Source: an uncultured Eubacteriales bacterium | GTDB taxonomy: Bacteria; Bacillota; Clostridia; Christensenellales; Aristaeellaceae | Direction of reading: 5' to 3' | Assembly: GCA_900315315.1 (NCBI GenBank) | Contig: OMYT01000004.1 | Coordinates: 43,019 to 107,018 of the forward strand | Length of the DNA: 64,000 nt | In this document: piece by piece, positions 18,605 to 26,778 of the stretch | Position numbering within the stretch: position 1 is the first letter of the stretch | Layout: each line of letters begins with the position of its first letter | Notes under the pieces: generated by a model | Databases searched by the model: none | Seen by the model: the letters and a program-made list of their open reading frames with translations, nothing else | What the model was told of the DNA's origin: nothing | Translations under genes and position numbers: made by a program

Positions 18605-19483
18605 ATGAGAAGACCATTTAGCTATAAGCTGAACATTTTTCTGTTCCTGCTCCCCGCATTGATTCTGTTTCTCGGAGTCCTGATTGCCCCGATCGCTATG
18701 TCAGGCTATTACAGTCTGACGGAATGGAACGGATTGGGAACCCCTGAGTTCATCGGTTTTCAGAACTATGTGGAGCTATTTACCAGCAAATCCATCAACA
18801 TTATGCGGGCTCTGAAGAACGTTATGTTGCTGGCGCTGCTGTCTGTATGCATCCAGCTTCCCTTTGCTCTGCTGCTGGCTCTGAAACTGAGCCAGCACGT
18901 GAAGGGTGAGCGGTGGTATCTTGCGATCTATTTCATGCCCGTGCTGATTTCCTCAGTTGTTATCGGACAATTATGGATCAAGATCTATAACCCGGAATAT
19001 GGTGTGCTCAATACCCTGTTGCGTTCACTGGGGCTGGACAGTTGGACCCGAATATGGCTGGGGGATAAAAATGTGGCCATGGGCGCCTGTCTGGTTCCGA
19101 TCCTTTGGCAGTACGTGGGTTATCATATGCTGCTGATGTACGCAGGCATCAAGGGTATGCCCCCGGAACTGAATGAGGCAGCCATGCTGGACGGTTGTAC
19201 GCCGGGCCAGGTGAGTCGGTATATCACCATTCCCTATATCCGTCCGATCCTTCGGGTCAGTGTCATTTTTGCGGTAACCGGTTCATTGAAATCATTCGAT
19301 ATGATTTACGTGTTGACCAACGGCGGACCAAACCACGCGACTGAAGTACCCAGCACACTGATGATCAATCTGCTGTTCCTGCGGAACCGGTACGGCATGG
19401 GTTCCACGATTGCGGTGATGTTAATCGTGCTTTGCTTTGTGTTTGCATTGCTGATCAATTTTGCGTTCAAGGAGGAGAAATAA
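18605..19483 (+). CDS. Sugar ABC transporter permease, MalF/UgpA type
   Basis: Inner-membrane permease of 292 residues with six hydrophobic segments. The first helix is at about 12-34, 'YYSLTEWNGLGTPEFIGFQNY' is typical of the CUT1 family, and the EAA coupling loop reads 'ELNEAAMLDGCTPGQVSRYITIPYI' near 195. RBS AAAGGGAA precedes ATG 18605. It pairs with the next gene, whose RBS lies inside its last codons. Confidence 0.92.
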   Translation: MRRPFSYKLNIFLFLLPALILFLGVLIAPIAMSGYYSLTEWNGLGTPEFIGFQNYVELFTSKSINIMRALKNVMLLALLSVCIQLPFALLLALKLSQHVKGERWYLAIYFMPVLISSVVIGQLWIKIYNPEYGVLNTLLRSLGLDSWTRIWLGDKNVAMGACLVPILWQYVGYHMLLMYAGIKGMPPELNEAAMLDGCTPGQVSRYITIPYIRPILRVSVIFAVTGSLKSFDMIYVLTNGGPNHATEVPSTLMINLLFLRNRYGMGSTIAVMLIVLCFVFALLINFAFKEEK

Positions 19484-19484
19484 G

Positions 19485-20360
19485 ATGACCCGAACGAAGA
19501 TTAATCAGTCGGACATCCCCGTGGCACAGCAGCATCGCTTTAAGTGGACGGATGTGTTGGTGCAGATCGGCCTGATCTTATGGGCGCTCATCTGCCTTTT
19601 CCCGGTCTACTGGATGTTCACTTTCTCCCTGAAAAGCAATGAGGAGATTTTCGGCCAGAACGTGATGGGTTTGCCGCAGCACTGGCTGTGGAGTAACTAC
19701 GAACGAGCGCTGAACGTCGGAAACATGGGGCGTTACTTCTTCAACAGCTTGTTGGTGACGGTCGTAACCATCCTGATTACGCTCGGAGCAGCCATTATGG
19801 CCACCTATGCGATTACCAGGCTCAAATGGAAATTTCACAAGAAGATGAACGCATTCTTTATGCTGGGTCTTACAATCCCGATTCACGCGGCCATCGTTCC
19901 TCTTTATACGACGCTGTCCCGTGTAGGCCTGTTGAACACATATTGGGCGCTTATTATTCCATATTCAGCGTTTTCATTGAGTATGGCAATCCTGATCTGC
20001 ACAGGTTTCATGGGAGATATTCCCTATGATCTGGATGAAGCAGCCTTCCTGGATGGCTGCGGTGTATGGGGTATTTTCTGCCGGGTGATTCTTCCGCTGA
20101 TGTTGCCTGCTGTATCCACGGTAGGTATCTACACTTTCCTGCAATGCTGGAATGAGTTGATGTTTGCTACGGTGTTTATCAGCAAGGACGTTTTCAAGAC
20201 ATTGCCTGTCGGTGTCCAGAGCCTGAGCGGCCAGTACACGACGGAATGGGGTCCTATTGGCGCAGCGCTGGCACTGGCTACGATTCCGACGTTGATCGTA
20301 TATGTTTTCCTGAGCAAACAAATTCAAGAGAGCTTCATTGCCGGTGCGGTCAAGGGATAA
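19485..20360 (+). CDS. Sugar ABC transporter permease, MalG/UgpE type
   Basis: Second permease, 291 residues, six membrane segments. The N terminus has a basic cytoplasmic leader, then 'WALICLFPVYWMFTFSLKSNEEIF', and an EAA loop 'DLDEAAFLDGCGVWGIFCRVILPL' near 190; it ends AGAVKG, as usual for this family. ATG 19485 is placed by AAGGAGGAG (19469-19477) inside the end of the preceding gene, one base after its stop. A terminator follows. With no ATPase nearby, a shared MsmX-like ATPase is likely. Confidence 0.92.
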   Translation: MTRTKINQSDIPVAQQHRFKWTDVLVQIGLILWALICLFPVYWMFTFSLKSNEEIFGQNVMGLPQHWLWSNYERALNVGNMGRYFFNSLLVTVVTILITLGAAIMATYAITRLKWKFHKKMNAFFMLGLTIPIHAAIVPLYTTLSRVGLLNTYWALIIPYSAFSLSMAILICTGFMGDIPYDLDEAAFLDGCGVWGIFCRVILPLMLPAVSTVGIYTFLQCWNELMFATVFISKDVFKTLPVGVQSLSGQYTTEWGPIGAALALATIPTLIVYVFLSKQIQESFIAGAVKG

Positions 20361-20376
20361 TTATTCTCCACCATCC

Positions 20377-20408
20377 ATACGGGAGTTCCGGCGGAACTCC
20401 CGTATTTT
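20377..20408 (+). terminator. Intrinsic terminator of the CUT1 permease genes
   Basis: A perfect thirteen-base stem (ATACGGGAGTTCC) with a three-base loop is followed by TTT. Confidence 0.82.
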
Positions 20409-20428
20409 GGCAGAAAGGATGAACTGAC

Positions 20429-20992
20429 TTGAAAAGAAATGCAAAACGAGTGGGGGCTATTTTTCTGGCGCTATTGATGAGTATTGTACTTCCAAGTGCT
20501 GTTTTTGCCGAAGAACAAATGCCCCTGATTGGTGAATGGGCTTTTGAATATGAACCAGAGACACCTGTCCTGAGGATTGAAGCGGACGGAAGTGCCTGGT
20601 ATAAAGGAAAAGATTATCACTGGGAAGACCAGGGATCTTTTCTGGCGCTTACAGATGCAGACGGGAACACCATGAACCTTCGATATGCAGTGACGGAAGA
20701 TCAGAAGCTGATTTACCCTCAAACCACCTATAAGCGGGGTAAAGAGGTAGAAGGACAGGGCGGTTTGATCGGCATCTGGGAAGGAACGGACGACGGCAGC
20801 AATTTTGTATTTACCCCGGCAGGATATTTCCTGGAGGACAGTGCATTCTCGGGAAATTTCATCAATGATACCGCAGAAGGCACTTTCCTGCTACACTATG
20901 GTGATGTGTTTGCAGATACGTTATGCTATTATTCCATCACAGATGAGATCCTGACAGTGGAATACCCCTGGAAGCTTGTTGCCAAACAATAA
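20429..20992 (+). CDS. Small secreted protein of unknown function
   Basis: 187 residues beginning at TTG 20429 (AGAAAGGATG lies upstream). The N terminus is a Sec signal peptide (MKRNAKRVGAIFLALL, cut near VFAEE). The mature part contains two similar beta-rich stretches: 'IGEWAFEYEPETPVLRIEADGSAWY' and 'IGIWEGTDDGSNFVFTPAGYF', each starting with a G-x-W motif as in lipocalin-like or DUF5640-type barrels. The family is not certain. It follows the importer terminator, so it may be a separate unit or arise by read-through. A bidirectional terminator follows. Confidence 0.65.
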   Translation: MKRNAKRVGAIFLALLMSIVLPSAVFAEEQMPLIGEWAFEYEPETPVLRIEADGSAWYKGKDYHWEDQGSFLALTDADGNTMNLRYAVTEDQKLIYPQTTYKRGKEVEGQGGLIGIWEGTDDGSNFVFTPAGYFLEDSAFSGNFINDTAEGTFLLHYGDVFADTLCYYSITDEILTVEYPWKLVAKQ

Positions 20993-21011
20993 CAGTTATT
21001 TACAGGATATA

Positions 21012-21049
21012 AAACACCCTTTCCGGATTTGCCCGGGAAGGGTGTTTCT
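21012..21049. terminator. Bidirectional intrinsic terminator
   Basis: The stem AAACACCCTTTCCGG pairs with CCGGGAAGGGTGTTT across a six-base loop, with A/T runs on both sides. It separates the convergent secreted-protein and GH30 genes. Confidence 0.78.
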
Positions 21050-21069
21050 ATCAAACGGAAAGCAGGAAG

Positions 21070-22551
21070 CTATTCTAAACGAATAACAGATAAGGCGCGT
21101 GCAGGCAAAAGGACATTCTGCAGGATGAAACCGGAGATGCGCAGGTTTACCGCAAGGTCTTTCTGTGCCTGATTCAGTATTAATACGGAAACGGACTGGT
21201 CCGGATTCCGCCAGGCGGTAACCTCCACATCACGATTCCATACGGATTTACCAAGGCGGACAGCGCCTACGTGGACCGCTTTAGCGATTTCATTCAGATA
21301 AAGATAGCTGACAGTTTCACTGAAGGAGCCATTCTCTTCGAAAATCAACGGCGCGGAGAAACCGCCGTAAACATGACGAGGTCCTCCTGTCCGGTCTACG
21401 ATCATATTCCAGTCGATCCACCGATGCATACCATTGTTCAGGTCGCCGATGATATCGTGGGCATAAGCGATTGCATCGTCATAATCACATTCGTTTGGGG
21501 TTTTTTCCGATTGCTCGGTTTCATTTTTATCGGGCAGTGAAGAAACTTTGCCGGGAATATGAAGCGCACAGCTTTCCGAGTGCATCAGGATCTGATCCGG
21601 ATACTGCCGATGGAGCAGATCCAGGGCTTCAAAATGATCACCGGAATACCAATGATAGGCAAAACCGGAAATTTTTCCTGCGGCATCCGGATCTCCCATA
21701 AATTCGTCAATATGCTCAATAGCCCTCTCCTTGTTGTGGTCCCAGATAAAAAGTTCAATCTTTCCAGCCAACCCGGCTTTTTCCATTTCCGGATACAGAT
21801 ATTCTTTCAGGAAAAGGCGTTCGTCTTCTCCGCTCCATAGGCAGCTATCCCAGCTGGTGGCAGCAGATGCTTCGTTCTGAATGGACAGCATCGTAACCGG
21901 AATGCCTTCCGCCAGATAGGCCTGAAGATATTTGACCAGGTATTTTGCCCAGGAACCATAATACTCTTTTTTCAGCCGACCGCCAAAGCATCTGCCCGGT
22001 TTATTCAAATCGACCTCAGCATATTGACCGCCGTAGACAGCTGCATCGTTGTGACTTATTTCAGGCGGTGTTTTCCATTGCCACGGAGGGGACCACGGGG
22101 AAAGCAGCACCTGTATCGGGTGTCCTGCCAAAGCCAAAGCTTCTTTCACGATCGGCAGAATCCATTTCCGATCACGGTCAATTGTGAAAGTAGCCAGTTC
22201 CGGATCACTGATCGGATCTTCCACTGCCTGGTATTCAGACAGGGAATAATCACAGGAATCAATATGGATCCGGATAAAGCGGGCATCCATACCTTCCGGA
22301 CCGAACCATCTGGTCAGGGCTTTATTTCTTTCTTCGACAGAAAGTTTCGAAAGAAGGAAGCAGGCTGATTCTGTCATCGCACAGCCCCAACCTTCCATTG
22401 TCTGGAATGTGTAATCGGGATAAATCCCGATTACATTGGATTCAATCATGGTGGACAGATCCGATTCCTTCTGAAGGATCAGCTGCTTTTCCAGCCGGCG
22501 GGCTTTTCCGGTGGACGGGTCGAACAAAACGCTTGATTGTTTTACTGTCAT
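21070..22551 (-). CDS. GH30 family glycoside hydrolase
   Basis: A 493-residue hydrolase without signal peptide. GH30 motifs are clear: EGWGCAMTESA near 53, LLSPWSPPWQWKTPPE near 149-164, acid/base Glu227 in SIQNEASA, nucleophile Glu326 in LMHSESCAL, and a C-terminal beta-sandwich that wraps the barrel. The family covers beta-1,6-glucanase, beta-xylosidase, glucuronoxylanase and beta-fucosidase; the sequence resembles subfamily 1-3 (glucosylceramidase-like) more than the short xylanases. Start 22551 follows GGGAGGAAT; the longer frame to 22626 lacks a ribosome site. It is divergent from the sugar-acid genes and probably shares their substrate. Confidence 0.87.
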   Translation of the reverse strand: MTVKQSSVLFDPSTGKARRLEKQLILQKESDLSTMIESNVIGIYPDYTFQTMEGWGCAMTESACFLLSKLSVEERNKALTRWFGPEGMDARFIRIHIDSCDYSLSEYQAVEDPISDPELATFTIDRDRKWILPIVKEALALAGHPIQVLLSPWSPPWQWKTPPEISHNDAAVYGGQYAEVDLNKPGRCFGGRLKKEYYGSWAKYLVKYLQAYLAEGIPVTMLSIQNEASAATSWDSCLWSGEDERLFLKEYLYPEMEKAGLAGKIELFIWDHNKERAIEHIDEFMGDPDAAGKISGFAYHWYSGDHFEALDLLHRQYPDQILMHSESCALHIPGKVSSLPDKNETEQSEKTPNECDYDDAIAYAHDIIGDLNNGMHRWIDWNMIVDRTGGPRHVYGGFSAPLIFEENGSFSETVSYLYLNEIAKAVHVGAVRLGKSVWNRDVEVTAWRNPDQSVSVLILNQAQKDLAVNLRISGFILQNVLLPARALSVIRLE

Positions 22552-22683
22552 AGCACGATTCCTCCCTGCAGGCAATGAATAATCATGTGATAACTGAATG
22601 GTAACATTTTGAGAAAGAAAAAGCAAAGGATGTTGGGGTGTGTATCAATCTTCGAGATTTATACCTCATGGCACACATTTATC

Positions 22684-22713
22684 TTGACAACAACATATGA
22701 CGAATGTCATAAT
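22684..22713 (+). promoter_or_regulatory. Sigma-A promoter of the sugar-acid operon
   Basis: Perfect TTGACA (-35), 18-base spacer, CATAAT (-10), about 74 bases before the lactonase start. Confidence 0.7.
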
Positions 22714-22724
22714 ACCTTCAGCGA

Positions 22725-22744
22725 AAATGAGAACGTTTGCATTT
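22725..22744. promoter_or_regulatory. Palindromic LacI-type operator downstream of the promoter
   Basis: The 20-base near-palindrome has AAATG/CATTT outer arms and a central AACGTT (AAATGAGAACGTTTGCATTT). Its centre lies about 20 bases after the -10 box, where a repressor would block initiation or elongation. The CG-centred form fits LacI/GalR-family sites. The regulator gene is not in the window. Confidence 0.5.
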
Positions 22745-22786
22745 TACTGTTAATTGAGAGCAGACAATCAAACGGGAGAGAAATAT

Positions 22787-23800
22787 ATGGGTTCACAATC
22801 TTTCTGGATCAGCAGTTATGCAAGCCCGGAACAGGCAGGGCTTATTCGATGCTGTTTTAACCCCGAAAAAGGCTTTGAGACAGAAGGCGTCTATACAGGT
22901 TTTACCAATCCAAGCTATGTGCTGGAACATCCGGAGTTACCTGTGCTTTATTCAGTAGAAGAAAAAACAGAAGGTGCTGTCTGTGCATGGGAAATTGACC
23001 GGGGGTCGCTCAAATTATTGACCTGGATTTCCACAGATGGAGCGGATCCCTGCTATCTTTCTCTTTCAGAAGATAAACAATGGCTATATGCAGCTAATTA
23101 TTCAAGCGGCAGTGTTACATGTTTCAGGTTGAATGAATCAGGAATTCCAAATGAACGAACGGATCAGTGCCATCACTGGGGAAGCGGCCCGAGAAAAGAC
23201 CGGCAGGAAACTGCTCATGCACATTGCGCCTTTACAAGACAAAACAGATTATTTGTATGTGATCTTGGAATGGATGAGATTGTTATTTATGAGAATGACT
23301 GGGGAGAGCTCAGGGTATCCGGGAGACTGAAAACACCTGCCGGCAGCGGACCACGGCACCTGGCAATACATCCGGCTCATCCGGAACTGCTTTATTGTGT
23401 AACAGAATTGGACTCGACTGTGCTTGTGTGGAAGGAGGATGAATCCGGCACATTTAGTCTCATTCAGCAGATTCCTATGATTCCAATGGGTTACTCCGGA
23501 GATAATACTGCTGCCGCCATTCGATTTACAGAGAATGGGAACAACCTTCTGGTTTCGCACAGAGGATTAAACAGTATTGCTGTGATGTCCGTTGAAGCAG
23601 ACGGGACAATTGAAAATCCAGTCCTTTCGCCTTGTGTTCGCTGGCCGAGAGACTTTATGATTACCGGAAACACAGTACTGGTTGCCAGCCAATATGATGG
23701 TGAAGTCCGGGCTTACAGGCTTCATAAAGAAAGGCTGGAAGATACCGGTATGTTTATAAAGGCGCAGGCACCGGTCTGCCTGCAGCGCAGAATACATTAG
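22787..23800 (+). CDS. Lactonase family protein (Pgl-type beta-propeller)
   Basis: A 337-residue cytosolic seven-bladed propeller of the YbhE/Pgl lactonase family, predicted to open a sugar 1,5-lactone. Family marks: 'GFTNPSYVLEHPELPVLYSVEE', YLSLSEDKQWLYAANYSSGSV, the conserved 'ETAHAHCAF', 'AGSGPRHLAIHP' and 'PRDFMITGNTVLVASQ'. The histidine/acid pattern matches functional members. Start ATG 22787 follows GGGAGAG. It is first of the operon behind a strong promoter and operator; a dehydratase follows after 11 bases. The lactone could come from an aldose oxidised by the downstream SDR or the Gfo/Idh/MocA enzyme. Confidence 0.87.
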   Translation: MGSQSFWISSYASPEQAGLIRCCFNPEKGFETEGVYTGFTNPSYVLEHPELPVLYSVEEKTEGAVCAWEIDRGSLKLLTWISTDGADPCYLSLSEDKQWLYAANYSSGSVTCFRLNESGIPNERTDQCHHWGSGPRKDRQETAHAHCAFTRQNRLFVCDLGMDEIVIYENDWGELRVSGRLKTPAGSGPRHLAIHPAHPELLYCVTELDSTVLVWKEDESGTFSLIQQIPMIPMGYSGDNTAAAIRFTENGNNLLVSHRGLNSIAVMSVEADGTIENPVLSPCVRWPRDFMITGNTVLVASQYDGEVRAYRLHKERLEDTGMFIKAQAPVCLQRRIH

Positions 23801-23811
23801 GAGGTGGGAGA

Positions 23812-25173
23812 ATGTCTGAACTTATTTCATCCAAAGTCAATCGTTGTTCCTATCCGAGTGAACTAAAAATCACGGATCTCCGCTTTACAGATATTGTCGG
23901 AGCACCGATGCACTGTACCTTGATGAAAATCTATACAAATCAGGGTATCGTTGGCCTCGGCGAGGTCCGAGACGGGGGAAACCGTGTCTATGCTGAGATG
24001 CTGAAGAGCCGCATTCTGGGAGAAAACCCCTGCAATGTCGAGAAACTATTCCGAAGAGTGAAGCAGTTCGGCGGGCCGGCTCGTCAGGGGGGAGGTGTCT
24101 GCGGAATTGAGATCGCCCTGTGGGATCTGGCCGGAAAGGCATATGGGGTGCCTGTATATCAGATGCTTGGTGGGAAATACCGGGATCGGATCCGCTGCTA
24201 TTGTGATACAGATGTGGAAGGAAAACATACCGGCGTAGATATGGGCAACGCCTTGAAAGACCGGATGGAAAAAGGCTTCACGTTTCTGAAGATGGATCTT
24301 GGCCTGGGGATCCTGAAGGGTATTCCCGGTACAGTATGCGCCCCACTGGGCCTCATGGAAGAGATGAATCAGTATGAGGGACTGTCCTGGGCCGGCGGAA
24401 ATACGATCGACAGCGCGAAACGTATGATGTACAACCGCGCTTACGATTTCTTCAATGTGCCGCACCCCTTCACCGGTATCCATGTAACGGAAAAGGGTCT
24501 GGACGTGCTGGAGGAATATGTGCGGGATGTTCGGAGTGTAATTGGATATGAAGTACCCCTGGCGATCGATCATTTTGGACATCTGTGCGTAGAAGACTGC
24601 ATCCGCCTGTGCAACCGGATTGAAAAATACAATATTGCCTGGGCAGAAGATATGATTCCCTGGCAGTATACTGATCAATATGTTCGTCTGAGCCAGAGTA
24701 CAACTGTGCCCATCTGTACAGGAGAAGACATCTTTTTGGCGGAGGGCTTTGAACCACTGCTGCAAGCGCGAGGTGTTTCCGTAATCCATCCGGATATTCT
24801 GTCTTCCGGCGGTATCATGGAGAACAAACGAATCGGTGATCTGGCGCAGCGTTACGGTGTGGCAATGGCGGTACATATGGCTGAAACACCTGTATCCGCG
24901 CTTGCATGCGTGCACTCGGTTGCGGCGACAGAAAATTTCTATGTGCTTGAAAATCACTCTGTGGATGTTCCGTGGTGGAATGATATTACCCTGGGCAATG
25001 AGAAGCCGCTAGTGAAGGATGGCTTTATTACTGTTCCTGACGCACCCGGCCTGGGTATAGAAGATTATAATGATGAAGTAATCAGGGAGCATTTGCATCC
25101 GGATTATCCGGAATTATGGGCTGAGACAAGCCGCTGGGATAACATTTATTCCCATGACCGTACCTGGAGCTGA
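23812..25173 (+). CDS. Enolase-superfamily sugar-acid dehydratase (mandelate racemase/muconate lactonising type)
   Basis: 453 residues with the capping domain (about 1-150, 'LKSRILGENPCNVEKLFRRV', 'GIEIALWDLAGKAYGVPVY') and a barrel carrying the metal ligands in IDHFGH, WAEDMIPW and CTGEDIF, plus the general base in AVHMAETP. These are the residues expected in acid-sugar dehydratases, which turn an aldonate into a 2-keto-3-deoxy acid. It is longer than most members (about 400), with an extra C-terminal tail. The substrate (xylonate, arabinonate, fuconate, galactonate) cannot be fixed by eye. RBS AGGAGGTGGGAG precedes ATG 23812. Its stop overlaps the first base of a possible downstream ATG. 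Confidence 0.87.
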   Translation: MSELISSKVNRCSYPSELKITDLRFTDIVGAPMHCTLMKIYTNQGIVGLGEVRDGGNRVYAEMLKSRILGENPCNVEKLFRRVKQFGGPARQGGGVCGIEIALWDLAGKAYGVPVYQMLGGKYRDRIRCYCDTDVEGKHTGVDMGNALKDRMEKGFTFLKMDLGLGILKGIPGTVCAPLGLMEEMNQYEGLSWAGGNTIDSAKRMMYNRAYDFFNVPHPFTGIHVTEKGLDVLEEYVRDVRSVIGYEVPLAIDHFGHLCVEDCIRLCNRIEKYNIAWAEDMIPWQYTDQYVRLSQSTTVPICTGEDIFLAEGFEPLLQARGVSVIHPDILSSGGIMENKRIGDLAQRYGVAMAVHMAETPVSALACVHSVAATENFYVLENHSVDVPWWNDITLGNEKPLVKDGFITVPDAPGLGIEDYNDEVIREHLHPDYPELWAETSRWDNIYSHDRTWS

Positions 25174-25196
25174 TGCTGACAGAGGAGAAAACAACG

Positions 25197-26696
25197 ATGA
25201 AAAGCGTATGGATCACGGACTTGCGGACCCGTGAAATGCAAAATGCGCGAGAATATCTTTCAGCACAGGGATGGCAGGTGCTGACTTCTCCGGAGGAATT
25301 ATGCCTCTGGGACGATGAAGCCGTACGGGAATTTGTTGCATCCTGCGGGGAGACTCTTTCCGGAGTGATTCATCCGGCGCCGCCACCCTTTCAATGCCGG
25401 TTGGAGAAGACAAATGAGACACTTATTGCGCAGGCAAGGGATGAAGGAGCTGTTGCTGCCTGGTGTATAACAAAGGCTGCAGGAGATTTATTCCGAAAAA
25501 AAGGCCGCGGGAATCTGATCTGGTTCAGCAGTGTTCATGCGGAAAAACCGATGGGATACGGTACACTTTTCAGCGCCGGCTGTGGGGCGGTTCAGATGCT
25601 GAGCCGGGAGATCAGCCAGGATTACGGGCCCGAAGGTGTACTGAGCTTTTTTGTGCAGCGAGGACCTTCCGCGGATGACCCGGATCTAAAAAGCGACCTG
25701 ACGGATTTTTACTATGGAACGGATTTGCGCTATCCGACACGGCATCTGCCGGAAGCGGGGGATTTGAATCCGTTGCTGGCTTTCCTGTTAACGCCGGCAG
25801 CCGCGCCGCTGAACGGCAGCGATCTGCGGGCAGACGGCGGTATGACGATGTATTACGGGGAACGAACAAATGAACCGGCCAAACCAATGAAGTTTGCGCC
25901 AACACCGAAACTGTCTATGACAGACAATACAAAAAAGCCGGCGGAGGACCGGGTTGCTCTGGTCACAGGTGCCGGGAAGGGTGTCGGGGCAGGTATCGTT
26001 AAAACACTGTGCAGGGCCGGAATCCGCTGTGTGATCAATTGCAATTCCAACCGCGCGATGGCGGAGGAAACACTGGCTGAGATCCGGGAATCCGGCGGAG
26101 AAGCATTTGTTTACCAGGCGGATGTGTCTGATCCGGAACAGGTTAAAACAATGGTCTCGGCGGCTGTTGAGCAATACGGCCGGCTGGATATTCTGGTCAA
26201 CAATGCTGCTATGCAGTTTAACCGCTTTGCGGATCAGTATGATTCTGAACTGATCCGACGCATCTGGGATATCAATTTCGCCGGGTATCTGCGAATGATT
26301 CGGGAGACGCTGCCGTATCTCCGAAAAAGCCCGCTGCCGCGAATCGTCAATATCGGCAGCGTACACGGAAAACGGCCAACCTGTTTTGATGCGGGATATG
26401 CTATGACCAAAGGAGCCGTCAAAATGCTGACCCGGGAAGCTGCAATCGAACTGATGCCGGATAACATTCCTGTGAGCTGCATCAGTCTCGGCGGAGCCAA
26501 AATCGAGTTCAAGACGGGAAAGCCATCTTTCTGCAATACTCGTCCGAAGGAAGTGTTCAATCCGGATCTCCGGGTCAAAACCCGATTGGTACTTCCGGAA
26601 GAGGTCGGGGAAACTGTTCGGTATCTCTGTTCTGAAGCAGGCGGGTCGCTGACCGGCAGCTGTATCCGCATCGACTGCGGGCAAATGTTGAGATAG
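25197..26696 (+). CDS. Tandem short-chain dehydrogenase/reductase fusion
   Basis: 499 residues that form two SDR units. The C-terminal unit (about 245-499) is a complete classical SDR: nucleotide motif TGAGKGVG, NNA (ILVNNAAMQ), catalytic serine in IGSVHGKRP and Tyr-x-x-x-Lys (YAMTKGAVKM), ending 'GSCIRIDCGQML'. The N-terminal unit (about 1-225) keeps the fold outline ('NLIWFSSVHAEKPMGYG', 'GAVQMLSREISQDYG', 'LNGSDLRADGGMTMYYG') but lacks the glycine-rich loop and the Tyr-Lys pair, so it looks catalytically dead. I chose ATG 25197 because AGAGGAG lies 8 bases upstream; ATG 25173 overlaps the preceding stop without an RBS. Probable role: oxidation of a sugar or 2-keto-3-deoxy acid. Confidence 0.85.
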   Translation: MKSVWITDLRTREMQNAREYLSAQGWQVLTSPEELCLWDDEAVREFVASCGETLSGVIHPAPPPFQCRLEKTNETLIAQARDEGAVAAWCITKAAGDLFRKKGRGNLIWFSSVHAEKPMGYGTLFSAGCGAVQMLSREISQDYGPEGVLSFFVQRGPSADDPDLKSDLTDFYYGTDLRYPTRHLPEAGDLNPLLAFLLTPAAAPLNGSDLRADGGMTMYYGERTNEPAKPMKFAPTPKLSMTDNTKKPAEDRVALVTGAGKGVGAGIVKTLCRAGIRCVINCNSNRAMAEETLAEIRESGGEAFVYQADVSDPEQVKTMVSAAVEQYGRLDILVNNAAMQFNRFADQYDSELIRRIWDINFAGYLRMIRETLPYLRKSPLPRIVNIGSVHGKRPTCFDAGYAMTKGAVKMLTREAAIELMPDNIPVSCISLGGAKIEFKTGKPSFCNTRPKEVFNPDLRVKTRLVLPEEVGETVRYLCSEAGGSLTGSCIRIDCGQMLR

Positions 26697-26778
26697 GAAA
26701 GGCGTATCATGGAATGCAGCAGAGGGAGATTTGCAGAAGAAGAACGATAATCAAAGAGAAAAAACGGAGATACTGCAT

